Part shown: positions 1 to 10,643 of the stretch, one piece after another
Numbering within the stretch: position 1 is the stretch's first letter
Layout: every line of letters begins with the position of its first letter
Assembly (NCBI GenBank): GCA_015680685.1
Contig: MNCI01006894.1
Span: forward strand, 4,984-68,983
Length of the DNA stretch: 64,000 nucleotides
Direction of reading: 5' to 3'
Source: Gnetum montanum
Lineage: Eukaryota; Streptophyta; Gnetopsida; Gnetales; Gnetaceae
Made by a program: the position numbers and the translations under genes
The notes under the pieces: generated by a model
Database searches by the model: none
What the model was told of the DNA's origin: nothing
What the model saw: only the letters and a program-made list of their open reading frames with translations

Positions 1-480
1 CCTTTTTATAAATAAGTGGTAACAACTTTTGATCAACAAAATCAGTCTTTGGAAAATCAAAATAATAATCTTTATATTGGAGTTATTGAAGTTGGGCTTG
101 GCAAACATATTATAAATGATCAAGATAGAGAAATTTCAGAAATAAATCCTTTTGCTTCTAGTGAATGTGAAGAAATCTATGAAGATACCTTGCCTTATCA
201 TCAACATGATAAAAAAACATTTCTTTTGGGTGACCCATGACCATTAGGAGAGGACAAAGATATAAATGAGATCCTAACTATTAAAACATTAGAAGGTGTG
301 CCAAATTTTGATCACATATCCATTAAACATATTCTTAGAGAAGAAAATTATGTTCTTGATTTATTAGCTCAAATGACCACTACTTTAGATGTTCCTTTTA
401 GGCACAATGCTTTTAATTTTGAAAGAATTATTGGAAAGGTTAACTCCTATTCTATTCGAGATAATATCTTTTCTTTCTAA
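1..480 (+). pseudogene. retrotransposon pol fragment, RNase H-like end
   Basis: Two reading-frame pieces (16-240 and 298-480, separated by an in-frame TGA) read as one decayed coding stretch. The second piece carries HISIKHILREENYVLDLLAQ, which matches the usual end of an RNase H domain in Ty3/gypsy pol, where a conserved RE-N-x-AD-LA motif sits in the last helix; here the expected AD is LD. No integrase zinc finger follows, because the LTR of element 1 starts at about 498. The fragment is therefore probably the target into which element 1 inserted, and its upstream part lies outside the window. The family assignment rests on one motif, so it is moderate. Confidence 0.5.
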
Positions 481-528
481 GTTTTGATGATGATGATTGA
501 TGAGACGCGACATGCATAGCGCCGTGAC

Positions 529-596
529 ATCACGTACGCGATATCGCGGCCGCTGCGATATCGCATCCCCTGCAATATCGCGTACGTGATATCGCG
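529..596. promoter_or_regulatory. U3 palindrome array with CGATATCG cores
   Basis: Four GATATC/AATATC cores stand at 537-548 (cgcgatatcgcg), 555-564 (gcgatatcgc), 572-582 and 587-596. The outer parts form a perfect 16-nt inverted repeat (529-544 against 575-590). The array ends 16 bp before the TATA box. Related but CpG-depleted arrays occupy the same position in the LTRs of A, B and E, so this is a conserved module of the family, most simply a binding-site cluster for a host factor. Which factor cannot be told from sequence. Confidence 0.6.
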
Positions 597-611
597 GTTC
601 GCCGCCATATC

Positions 612-619
612 TATAAATA
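612..619 (+). promoter_or_regulatory. TATA box of element 1 LTR
   Basis: tataaata just downstream of the palindrome array. The same octamer is at the matching place in the LTRs of A, B, C, E and F, which marks the U3/R boundary a few tens of bases further on. Confidence 0.75.
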
Positions 620-787
620 AGAGGCGGCACTCCCTTCATTTTCGAATCCTGGCTAGAAGTAGCGAAGCTTTGGGAGTTTGAACACTCCAAAGTTAGATTA
701 ATTTCCCATGTGCCCGCAGTAGGAGTCCTAGAGTGAACGGCTCTTTATTTGAGCACCTTTGTAACCTGAACACAAGTTGTGTACGGC

Positions 788-793
788 AATAAA
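788..793 (+). other. polyadenylation signal in element 1 LTR
   Basis: AATAAA about 170 bp after the TATA box, followed by agacaaactt. The same arrangement (aataaaga) is seen in both LTRs of E, for example at 21996. Confidence 0.5.
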
Positions 794-1570
794 GACAAAC
801 TTGATTGGATAAACCTTGCAGTACATGGTTTTATTTTATTGTTATTTATTGCTTTCCTAGTGCATACGAGTACGACTTGATTACGAGCATCTACGGATGT
901 GTACGGCTAATCAAGGAATCGGCTGCTCGCCGCAACGCGTGAGTACGACTTGACTACGAGCATTGTGACTGCTTGATAAGCTAGTAGCGTATTCCAGGAT
1001 CTGCGCTTGGTAATCCCAGTAGTAGTCCAATGTGTACGACTAGTTAAGGAATCGGCTACTCATCGCTAGGCTAAAACGTGCGATAAGTACGACTTGGCTA
1101 CGAGCATCCACGGGTGTGTATGGCTAGCCAAGGAATCTGCTGCTTATCACACTTAGGATAAATAGGTGCCTCAGTATGACCACTTCGAGCACTTGTGTTA
1201 CGTGTGGTGATCCTAGTAACGATTAGCGTTTGGTAGCCACAGTTGCATAGTTCAGGGTGTGTCCGGTAAGTGGGAACGGATGCTGACGCTAGTTAATTTA
1301 GACTTAGACCTTAGTTAGAGTTAGCTTAGTTTCTCAACCCTTTCTCCTGGTAGCATAGAAGATAAGCCGAAAATACCAAAAAAATCACATACCTCAGACT
1401 TGCTTAACCATACACCGTGACACATACAAGCAAGCCTGGGAAGACAACGAACGATTAACCCCAAGTGTTTCTTGTGGCGTTAAGGCATTTAGTCTGCGGA
1501 GTTCGACCGGATCGCGCGTGTACGCTCGTATTCGTATGGTGGAGTGTAGGGGTACCTCGCCACTCATCAT

Positions 1571-1588
1571 TGGCGCCGTTGCCGGGGA
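1571..1588 (+). other. primer-binding site, tRNA-Asp type
   Basis: tggcgccgttgccgggga is an 18-nt match to the reverse complement of the 3' end of plant cytosolic tRNA-Asp(GTC), from my knowledge of that tRNA. It sits one base after the LTR end, as expected for minus-strand priming. This primer choice is typical of Athila-type elements. Degenerate versions stand at 22568, 58084 and 62708. Confidence 0.9.
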
Positions 1589-1715
1589 CTAAGTGTTTTT
1601 TCGCCAATTTAACATAAGGGATATCACTCACATCGTTGTGAGCTTAAAACGAACCTTAGGGTTAATCAGTTAATTCAGAACATAAATAACGGTGAAAATT
1701 AGCACACCATTAGAA

Positions 1716-4700
1716 ATGGCTTCTTCTCATGCAATCAACTCACCTAAGGACAATACAGGAGAAAGTCAGGATCATACGCATAACCGAAATCAACCATGTC
1801 CTCAACAATCCAAAGTCACATATACTCATCCCGATGAGTATGTGCCGGATTTTACCTTTGTTTTCCATCAAGATGAGCAACTGCGGTGGAGAGACATGCA
1901 AGGTAACATCGTGTTACCCCCAGATCGATCCGCTCCCAACATGCTTTCCCGTGCTTTGGTACAGTATGGCATGCATGAGCTGCTTGCTGAATACGTTTTG
2001 GATGATTATGACACAAGGGATTATCATCCCACAAACGCCCAACGTATTCGGGATGCAAGGCAGGAGAGCCAACATTCACTATTGAAGGGCAAGGTTCCCC
2101 ACGTCATTAGTGAAATAGGAGAAGAGGAACCCCTCACGATGGGTTTCTTAGAAAATGATGTTCCTCCTCCTCACTCTAGTGAAGAGGTTAGGCATCAGGG
2201 CCTTAGATCAACGATACATATTCCAGGCTCTGATCCCCGTGAGCACCAGCTGTTCACGGCAGGAACAATCACTCGCACTAATGACGGACTCGTTGATCGT
2301 CACAACGATCGGGGCCGAAGCAGCCGAAGAGAAGGCAAGAAACATCACCATGGTGATGGATCCCCTTCTTCTTCCCCTTCATCACATCATTCACCCTCTC
2401 CTTCCACATCTGGGCGCAGCCACCATGAGCATAACGCGGAAAGTAAAGGTAGAAGAGATGAAATGCCTCGACAAGAAGGTCGAGAGGAGTTAGGACAAGG
2501 ACAAGGACGTAGGGAGAATAGGGAACCACAACGTAGACATCACAGACGTCATGAAAGAGATGATCATGACGAACCCCTATTCGCAACCCGAAGTATGCTT
2601 GACATTAGAGAGGCAGTTAGGATTCCCACAAGGCATTTGAAAGACAGTAGGATCAAGCGTTTGGATATAAATAATATCCCACGTTTTGAAGGGGGATACA
2701 ACGCTGATCCTCAACATCATTTACAGGCATTCCACGACGCCTGTGCCTTGCAGAACATAGACAATGAGTGGCAGAAACTCAAGTTGTTCCCAAGGACACT
2801 CACTAAAGAAGCGGAAAGCTGGTACCGGTCCTTAGAACCGGAAACCATCAGGAGGTGGAGTACGATGCTCGAATTGTTCAACAACAAATATCAAACGTAC
2901 TCCAGAGTGTCTAACTTGCGTAAGCAGATCCAAGGCTGGAAACAAGGAGCTCATGAATCCTTGGATGCTGCCATGGCCCGTTACTACACATTGCTACATC
3001 GTTGCCCGGGCCATGGGTACGCTAAGCGGGATCAACTTCGCCACCTCGTGGATGGGCTACGAAATGAAACGAGAAGAACTCTTGGGACTTACGCCCAAGG
3101 GAGACTCTCCCAACTAAGAGCCCATGAAGTTGAAGTATTGTTGGAACAAGTAGCGCAAGAAGAGGGTGAGCTACGGAAAAGAGAAAGTGCGGAGGAATAC
3201 AACCGTGATCCCTCCCTTCGTAAGAAGGGAGTGAAATTCTGTGATGAGGAGGATGAGTCACCACTCGAAGAGTTGGTGAACAGGAAAACTGTGCCGATCC
3301 AAAAGTTAACAACGGAGGTATCGGCTAAGGTAGACCAAATGTGGGATTCCTTAGACTCACGAATAGAAACAGTCCTGAAAATTGTAGAAGAGTCTAAGGA
3401 TGAGCAAAGTAGTGATAAAAGCAAAAACATGCGGAGAAACTTTAACCCTGCACATAACAAGGGTAAGGGAAAAATCTCTAACTCCGATGAGGCTGAAAAT
3501 TCTGATTCAGACAATGATGGTGGATGTGAGGTCTGCTACTATGACCATCCTAAGGGATGTTGTCCAATTATCTCACATCTGCAGGAGTCTGGGGTGTATG
3601 CATTAAATCCAAGACTTAATCAACGGCAAACACCCAGAAGGTTACCTTATCCACAAGGTAACCCGAGGCAGTTCCACCAACCCTTGACGTATTATCCAAG
3701 TGGAACACCTCCGCAGCCCATCGAGCAACATCAGCAGTGGCAATACCCACAGTCATGGGGGATGCCACAGCCAACACATCGATACCCTTACCGGCAGCCT
3801 GATCCTTATGGTTATTATGTGCAGCAGCCAGTTTCTCCAGGTGACGCTATGAGTCACACTCCACGCCGTCACTACTACGCTCGGGAGTACTTCAGAAGGA
3901 CTCCTTCTCCTCCGGGAGACATCCCACATTCCGTCCATCCTCTAACTCCACCCGCACCTTTTCCTCAAGTAGTTCCCATAACACCTCCTGCTCCAACAAT
4001 GCAAGGGGAATTACCTACCCAACCGCAGCAACGTCACGCCGCGAGATCTGTAAATATTCAGAGTGTAAATATCCAACCGGACACTAGTTCTGGCGATAAC
4101 TGTACAAAAAGGAGACCCTTTTTCAGAACTAGGAGCCCGGATAGGCTCTCGCAACAACAAGCGGACGGGTATATGTATAGGCCTCTAACTACTAACACTT
4201 CGGAGCACCCTTCAGTCCAAGGGAGTGTAACGCATACGGTTATGCTAACACATACCGTAACTGACTGGATCAAGGTAGGCCACCTTCCCAGGAAACTAAC
4301 TGACCCTGGGAGTCCCTTTATTTATTTGCAGATCGCTGGAAATGCACCACATCGAGCTCTTCTTGACTCAGGTTCCGGAGTCAACTTAATTTCGCGAAAG
4401 ATGTATCACGCCTGGAACCTGCCACAACTTAAGAAGAGCAATATCCAACTAGAGTTGGCAGACCAGTCCATCACCATTCCCTTGGGATTGGTGGAGGATG
4501 TTATTACCACTGTGTGTGGTTGGTCCTACCCAGCGGATTTCCTAGTGATCGATGTTAACAACAACGAAGGGGACTTCCCAATTATAATGGGAAGGGCATG
4601 GCTAAGCACAGTAGACGCATGCCTTAGGATCCGCGATCTTTCCTTGGAAATCTCTAAGATAAACATATGTGGAAAGATCGAGAAGAGGATAGTTCCATGC

Positions 4701-5060
4701 ATCACATACAGTGATTCATCGGGTGATGACATGGAGGAAATGTCTCCATGTAACAGGTGTGCCCAAGAAACTCTGCAACAAAGATGCCTGTATGTAGCAA
4801 CCACACAAGAAGTAGTAGACACCCTGTGGTTGACAGCTACTCGTAGGAGCAGAAAAATATGCATGGAACGAACTGAGGAAACTCATGCCAACAACCGTGG
4901 CATAGACACATTGGAACGTGAGCGTCGCCAACTTCCACCCCTCAACTTAAGATCATCAATTGGGAGAAGTTGGGCACTTCTACGAAATTCAAACAAACGC
5001 TCATTATTTCGGATCTCTCCCTTACAACTCAGTCATGGGGGAGATGGCCACCTATGCTAA
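1716..5060 (+). CDS. Gag-protease polyprotein (no RT/IN), 1114 codons
   Basis: A single open frame from the ATG at 1716; a GTG 24 bases upstream is in frame but is not needed as a start. Residues about 190-290 are rich in His, Arg, Glu and Ser. Residues about 325-490 are a retrotransposon Gag core (LFPRTLTKEAESWYRSLEP, then FNNKYQTYSRVSNLRKQIQG). A Cys/His knuckle C-x2-C-x3-H-x3-C is at 604-615. Residues about 635-780 are Pro/Gln/Tyr rich. A retroviral-type aspartic protease follows, with active site LLDSGSGVNLIS (Asp at 884) and flap/GR motif FPIIMGRAWL (from 954). The last 110 or so residues are out-of-family sequence that runs to a stop at the agtcatgggg motif, normally found after integrase. 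Gag would form the particle and the protease would cleave it. Transposition would need RT and integrase from another copy. Confidence 0.85.
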   Translation: MASSHAINSPKDNTGESQDHTHNRNQPCPQQSKVTYTHPDEYVPDFTFVFHQDEQLRWRDMQGNIVLPPDRSAPNMLSRALVQYGMHELLAEYVLDDYDTRDYHPTNAQRIRDARQESQHSLLKGKVPHVISEIGEEEPLTMGFLENDVPPPHSSEEVRHQGLRSTIHIPGSDPREHQLFTAGTITRTNDGLVDRHNDRGRSSRREGKKHHHGDGSPSSSPSSHHSPSPSTSGRSHHEHNAESKGRRDEMPRQEGREELGQGQGRRENREPQRRHHRRHERDDHDEPLFATRSMLDIREAVRIPTRHLKDSRIKRLDINNIPRFEGGYNADPQHHLQAFHDACALQNIDNEWQKLKLFPRTLTKEAESWYRSLEPETIRRWSTMLELFNNKYQTYSRVSNLRKQIQGWKQGAHESLDAAMARYYTLLHRCPGHGYAKRDQLRHLVDGLRNETRRTLGTYAQGRLSQLRAHEVEVLLEQVAQEEGELRKRESAEEYNRDPSLRKKGVKFCDEEDESPLEELVNRKTVPIQKLTTEVSAKVDQMWDSLDSRIETVLKIVEESKDEQSSDKSKNMRRNFNPAHNKGKGKISNSDEAENSDSDNDGGCEVCYYDHPKGCCPIISHLQESGVYALNPRLNQRQTPRRLPYPQGNPRQFHQPLTYYPSGTPPQPIEQHQQWQYPQSWGMPQPTHRYPYRQPDPYGYYVQQPVSPGDAMSHTPRRHYYAREYFRRTPSPPGDIPHSVHPLTPPAPFPQVVPITPPAPTMQGELPTQPQQRHAARSVNIQSVNIQPDTSSGDNCTKRRPFFRTRSPDRLSQQQADGYMYRPLTTNTSEHPSVQGSVTHTVMLTHTVTDWIKVGHLPRKLTDPGSPFIYLQIAGNAPHRALLDSGSGVNLISRKMYHAWNLPQLKKSNIQLELADQSITIPLGLVEDVITTVCGWSYPADFLVIDVNNNEGDFPIIMGRAWLSTVDACLRIRDLSLEISKINICGKIEKRIVPCITYSDSSGDDMEEMSPCNRCAQETLQQRCLYVATTQEVVDTLWLTATRRSRKICMERTEETHANNRGIDTLERERRQLPPLNLRSSIGRSWALLRNSNKRSLFRISPLQLSHGGDGHLC

Positions 5061-5215
5061 CCATATGGGGCCCTCAGTTCTTTTAAGTTTTTGTTTTACA
5101 ACGTTTTTGTTTTACACGTTTTTGTTTTATAAATATCTTTAACTTTTCCAATTTTTGTTTTACAACTTTCTTTAAGTTTTGATGTTTTTGTTTTACAACA
5201 TCGTTATACTTTTCT

Positions 5216-5246
<31 letters not shown>

Positions 5247-5600
5247 CATCCACCATGTAAGTTCATCACCCAATAAGTGTTCAGACCGATGGGATGAACT
5301 GTTTTTCATTAATTGCTAATGTTTGGTTTTTACCTTTAAGTTACAATGTTGATACTAAGGTATGTTTCTTCTGATATGGCAGGCAATGAGATCACTTCAT
5401 CCATCCATCCATCAAAGTCTATGGTTTCCCTTGGCTTGGAAATGTACAGTTCCCTTCTAATAAGAACTTTAACGAACTGGTGACTGGGCATTTCTCAAAC
5501 TAAGGAAGGACTCAAGAATGGCAAAGGGTGTGATTTGAAGGGAACTTGATGCTTTTGTGTTGGTCATTCACTTGGGTGCTTGGTTGTTTTCTTCTTAAGT
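5061..5600 (+). other. T-rich post-ORF region of element 1
   Basis: Repeated ttttgttttacaac-like runs (5090-5200), a (GT)13 microsatellite at 5221-5246, then unique AT-rich DNA. The runs match in kind, and reversed, the 52190-52300 segment after integrase in element A. There is no coding signal. This is the untranslated interior between pol and the 3' LTR seen in Athila-type elements. Confidence 0.6.
5221..5246. repeat. (GT)13 microsatellite
   Basis: Perfect dinucleotide run, seen directly. Confidence 0.95.
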
Positions 5601-8600
5601 TCTTGAGTGTGATGAGAACCATGTTCATTGATAGTGTAATAAGTTCTTGAGTGTGATGAGGCTCGGTAACAATCCTCACCCTAGGCTCCATTCCCCTTTT
5701 GAACCTATTTTCCCAAAATTTGAAAAAAAGAGAGAGGAAAGTAAATAGTCCCTCTTCATCCATTGCCCTTCTAAATGTTAAAAAAAAAGAGAGTCCCAAG
5801 TAAAAATTCGAAAGTTATGGCTAACTATGATCTAAGATAAGCTTGTCTTCTTCATTAAGTTTGGCATAAGTCTTGTGCTCAAAGTAGTCCACATACTTTT
5901 TACTTGTACCTTATAAGAAGATTGGGAACAAGATCTCAATTATATATATATATATATATATCTATGTAGTTAAAGTTATGATTTATAAAAAGTATATGTT
6001 TTGATCTTAATTAAATAAGATGATGTGGCAAGGATGGCCCACATTTAGTTTTCTTTTGATTATATGGTTATTTTAATCATGTTTAGATCAGTATAGTTTG
6101 CTTTCAAATTTCAAATTGTTTATGTTTTATGATCTTTTTGATCATCTATCTATTACATCTCCTTTTAAAACTTCTATGTTTTGTCTGTTCCTTGCACTTG
6201 CATGCAATTTCTAGTTTGGGGGCTAAGTGTTAATGCCAACATCGCCCATGCTAGGCATAGGGCCATGACTTATTAGTCTAATCATTAGGGTATAGCTGTT
6301 AGAGATGTCATGAAAGGAAAGCAAATAACTCTGGTTTTAACATAAAATATATATTAGAGTTCAATACGCTGATCTTGTGCATGGATTTTCATCATTCATG
6401 GATATGACACACCTTCACAAAGTTTTATCATGTGTTTTATATAAGGGAAAGCCAAGATTTGTGTAAAAGGAAGTACTAGAGGTCCAAAAAACTAGAAGCA
6501 TCTGGAATCTAATGGTTAATAGTGAGCAAGGTTTCAATTCATAGGCATACATTAATATGATATATGGCTAACATACATTATCCTAAGAAGTGTGATTTTT
6601 TCAAAAAGATACAGGCTTATCACCATAACATATTTGGTCTAGTTTGTCTTCATGCAGGCTTGATTTAGCTTGTCCATGGTGGTAATTGACGTGGTGGCGG
6701 CGGACGTTACATGGCATGGATGATGTGGTGGTGGTGGTAGACATGTGAACATGGGCATTTAAAGATGTTGGCATGGAGGGGCTTATAAAACAAGTAGCGG
6801 CATGTAGGCAATAGAGGGGGATTTGGGAAGGGCCCTCTCTCTCTCTCTCTTGGAGGATGATCTCTCGCTCTCTAGCTCTCTTAGGACCTATGACAATGAC
6901 GAGGACAGAGGATAGCAGCATGGCAGCATAGTGGTGAGAGGTGATATGTAGCTAGCAATGATGTGAGCTAGCAAGTAGCATGATTATGAGGGAAGGATCC
7001 CTCTCTCGGCCTTTCTCTACCCCAATGATGATGAGTGGTAAGTAGTGAGGGTGCATGACACATGAGGAGAACTTGCAGGTGGCACACAATGGTGGTAGTA
7101 GTAGCACGAACAATGGAGATCTCTAGCTCTCTATCTCTAGCAGTGTAGAGTAGGCTACGATGAGGGATAGTAGCTCAATAGGTAGCATCAATAAGCTGCA
7201 AGCGATGGTCATGCAATGCGATGAGAGCTATAAGCAGTGGTTATGTAGTGTGGTGGTAGCGTTTGTGTGTAGCTACAGGTGGTGGTCGTGCAGTGTGGTG
7301 GTGGTGGCAACAGTGGTTAGTAGCGACGGTAGCAGAGGTGAGCAGTGGTACATAGTTGCGAAAAACATCACACGTTAGCAATGGTCATGGATAGTGCAAG
7401 CCATTAGGCAGTAGGAGCTAGTAGTGGTAGTGGTAGTGGTAGTAGTAGCCACAACAAATAACATATCTCTCTCCATTTGCATTGTCTCCTCTCTCTTCTC
7501 CATGTGGCGAGGGTTTGAATGACATTGCGAGATGTGACAATGAATAGCACCAATGCCACAATCACCATCACAATCACCTCCTCTGCCACCACCACCATGG
7601 TCACTTTCCCTTCCTTCCCTAACGATGATGGGAAAACATTGTAGACCAGCAAAACCTGATGTTCAATTTGAAGTTAAGTTTCATTTATCATTTAAGCTAT
7701 TGTGGATGTTAATCTTTGTTGTGTGACAAGAACTTTGCCCCTCTGGGAATGCTGTTTGGTATAAACTTTGGTTATTTCAAAGTTTGTTTGCTTCCACTTG
7801 TTATTGCAATTTGTCAAGTTAAAGCCTTGGGTCTGCTCCAACAATTTTTACGTTTAAATCTCACCATTACATAATCCAAAAATATTGTTGGATTTATCTT
7901 TTGGAACATTGCATAGCCCTCTTTAACTAAGACTATTCTTGGGTTTCCATACCCATACGGGAGGCATCCTAGGAAATAGTCTCCCTACATGAGTTTTCCA
8001 AGTGTTGATGTGTCCAAATGTTATGCATAAATAGGTGGCTAAATCAATGTCACTCAAATGTTTGGAAAAAGACATTACCTTTGGTAAATGGAAATGCTCA
8101 TGACTAGCTATGGAGAAATACATGGCCTATTGTTAATTCATATTTAAGTTAGTGCTCAACAAACCTTCTCAAATGGTCAGAGTTATGGAAGGAAAGAGAT
8201 ATAACTTGTAAACTACATAAACAGAGATTTAACTATCATATGGTGCAAATATTTATTTGATGATTGAAGTTGTTACCGCCATACCTATATCATGAAGTTG
8301 TTACCACCATACCTAGAAGTAAAGATACTAAAAATTAATGTTTTTTTATACATATTAAAAAAATGATTGATGGAAAGATGAAAGAAATCCAAATTAATTA
8401 TAAGATTTTTTATTCTCACTATGTAATTGACCTTAGGATTTTCCATCCTATGTTTGTATTTAGGTGACCTAGAATTGAAGAAGGCACTTAGAATTGAAAC
8501 TACCTTTTTGAAGCTTATTTATTAGGAGTCTCGCCACCATGCTTGATCATGCTAAAGCATAAATTATATCCATCACATAGAAGGATATACTATTTCCATT

Positions 8601-8840
8601 GATGTGTCAACAAATGATGAGCTTGTGTTAAGTATAAAGTCTTTAAAACATTAAGGAAATCAAAATAAAAACATTCATACGTTAGTTATTTAACGTTCTA
8701 TATGGATAGGACACTTGGTGACTATACCTTTGTAATCTCTATGATAATTATAACTAACTCCCATGGTGGTTGTAACTAACCTTAATTTCTCATTATGTTT
8801 GTAACTACCAAGAAGTCATTATAAAAAGAGCTTTGAGGAT
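5601..8840. other. no gene; AT-rich and low-complexity DNA
   Basis: No open frame with family-like content. An (AT)n run is at about 5940-5961. A stretch ctagtttgggggctaag at about 6211-6227 is polypurine-like and resembles sequence after pol in Athila-type elements. 6835-6860 holds CT repeats. 7080-7460 is rich in GTG/GTA/AGC trinucleotides (for example tagtggtagtggtagtgg near 7419-7440). Short open frames in the low-complexity part are a by-product of the repeats. Confidence 0.6.
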
Positions 8841-10612
8841 AGAGAAAAAAGGGGGGAGGGGGGAGAGGGAAGAGAAATCAAGAAGACATATTGAAGATTA
8901 CTTATAAGAATGGCTTGCTAATTGCATAATCAATTCAGCTACTTTATTTAAATCTTATGAGTTCTTTTTTTCTCATTTTGTTTGAGTTGCTTAGCAAATA
9001 GTTTAGATAGTATTTTTCTTGGCATTTAATTTTGGAATTTTCTAATTGATCTTATAATTCTATTTTCATGTATTTCTAGACTTCTATTTGTTTGCTATGT
9101 AAGAGCTTATATTCTTCTTTGAAAATCATCTTAAGTAATTTAATAGTAATGTCTTTATGAAATTTCTTGTTTGAGTCTAGAGGGTCTAGAAAATCTTTGA
9201 CAATTTGAGCTAACTTTAAATAGCTTCAATTTTAAATTTTTTCTTTCATGTTTAATCTTTAAATTGTTAAATCTTTTTTGATGGCTATATTATTTGTAAT
9301 TCTTGAGAACTATTAACTAGCCATATAATTGCTTGTATTTTGTCTTTTACAAAACATTTTGATAGTTTAATAGGAGTGTCTTTTATGAAATTGCTTGTTG
9401 AGCTTAGAAGGTTTGGACAATTTGTAACACTTTGGGTTGAATTGGAATAGCTTTATTTCAAAGTGTTTCCTCATGTTCATTTTATCTTGCTTAAATGTTT
9501 GAGATTTTACACAAATCTTCTTTCTTTCTTCTTTTCTTTTAAAATCCATTGAATCTCATTCTATTTCTAATTTTCTTGTGGATCTTTCTCTATGAGGAAA
9601 ATTAGGAGTATATTTCTGCAGATTTGTGCTTAAGCATTTTGGTGAACTTTTATTTATTTCAAGTAATGTACTATAGGGATTGTATAGATTAAGTGACTTG
9701 ACAAAATAATAATCCCTAATGACTCATAGTATTCAACAAGGTTAGGTGAATTTCTATCATAATAGATAGCTACAATTTAATTTACAAACCCAACCATTTC
9801 AACAATTATAATAGCAGATACACATTTATGCTTAGTTCGCTCTAATACCATTGAGTTGATTTAGAGGTATTTGGCCCTTGGTGTTTCTAGAGACCAGTAA
9901 ACACCTAAACTCAAGTTTGAAGGAATACCTTTGTTTCTTATGATCCCAATCATGAGACTGAAGTAAACGTTTGTGGTCCTAAATAGTTGCTAATAAGGTG
10001 ATTCTTAGAATATAAGAATTTGACATTGAAAGTGTGTGAAAGAAGGAGTTTGAGCAAGGTAAGTCGATTAAGTTTGTAGGAGATGGTTGGTCAAAATTAC
10101 TGAATATATGATCGATGATGGATACATAGGAAAGATAGAAATGATTGTATGAGTGGTTTGGAGATACAAAATGATGTAGAATTGGTCATTTGGTATGAAG
10201 CATAAGAGTTATACAAGTAGATCTTCCCCAAAGTAAGTTGCAGTCCTTAGTACCCTTAGATAACCACACTTACAAGTGTTCGTAGGCACTTAAGGAGTTG
10301 AATGTAAAACATACTTGTCTTCCAAAAACACACATGTTAGTATTGCCTCAACGAGAAAATAACACCATATTATATAAAACCATCAAATTATGATTGTATA
10401 CAATAGTGAGGTAGAATTGTAGTAGTAGGGATTACAGAAAATGAGACATGAGGTGTCTTACCATAGGCATAATGAATTCTATATGTGATACATGATTAAA
10501 ATGATCATTAGCCTTTTTGTCTAAGATCCAAACAAAGTCTATACTACTTACTAGTGACATCACATTGTATCATCTCAAAAATAATAATGACAAGACTACC
10601 ACAATTGTAAGA
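8841..10612. other. no gene; AT-rich spacer with a G/A-rich run
   Basis: 8844-8872 is a purine run (aaaaaaggggggaggggg). From 8900 to 9700 the DNA is T-rich with two loosely repeated blocks (near 9130-9200 and 9350-9420, sharing gtctttatgaaatt-like text). The part from about 10060 to 10390 resembles 12560-12960 in the 3' interior of element A, which suggests it belongs to the 3' interior of element B. No protein homology is recognised. Confidence 0.45.
9839..9850 (-). other. possible Copia-type primer-binding site
   Basis: On the minus strand the sequence reads TGGTATTAGAGC, one mismatch from the initiator-tRNA-Met primer site TGGTATCAGAGC used by many Ty1/copia elements. The base context on its 5' side ends in CA one base away, as an LTR would. 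No paired LTR or pol was found beside it, so it may be chance or a relic. Confidence 0.25.
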
Positions 10613-10643
10613 NNNNNNNNNNNNNNNNNNNNNNNNNNNNNNN
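10613..10643. other. assembly gap (31 N)
   Basis: A run of N within the 3' interior of element B. Confidence 1.

Larger units (their letters stand above)
498..1569 (+). repeat. 5' LTR of element 1
   Basis: It starts with TGATGAGACG and ends with CATCA one base before the primer site, the same TG...CA plus T plus TGGCGCC arrangement as the other Athila-like copies. U3 holds a palindrome array and a TATA box (612-619). An AATAAA lies at 788-793. Length is about 1.07 kb, longer than the roughly 850 bp LTRs of A and E. The last 100 bp closely match, in reverse, the LTR that starts at 63779. The exact 5' boundary is by homology, since no second LTR is available. Confidence 0.75.
498..5600 (+). 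mobile_element. element 1: pol-less Athila-like LTR retrotransposon (3' end open)
   Basis: The order is LTR (498-1569), primer site (1571-1588), a single gag-protease ORF (1716-5060), then T-rich noncoding DNA that aligns by eye with the region after integrase in element A. No reverse transcriptase or integrase is present. No matching 3' LTR is visible in the window, so the 3' limit is approximate: similarity to the post-integrase region of A is still visible near 5515-5550 (a gggtgtgatttgaagg stretch). Either the 3' LTR was lost or the downstream part was replaced. Preserved CpG sites and an uninterrupted ORF suggest it is the youngest copy here. Confidence 0.75.

Noticed and set aside
7160-7652. 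Open frames in GTG/GTA-rich DNA
   Set aside because: Low-complexity trinucleotide repeats give open frames by chance.
9839-10612. Copia LTR next to the tRNA-Met-like site
   Set aside because: No partner LTR or pol; part of the region resembles the interior of element A instead.
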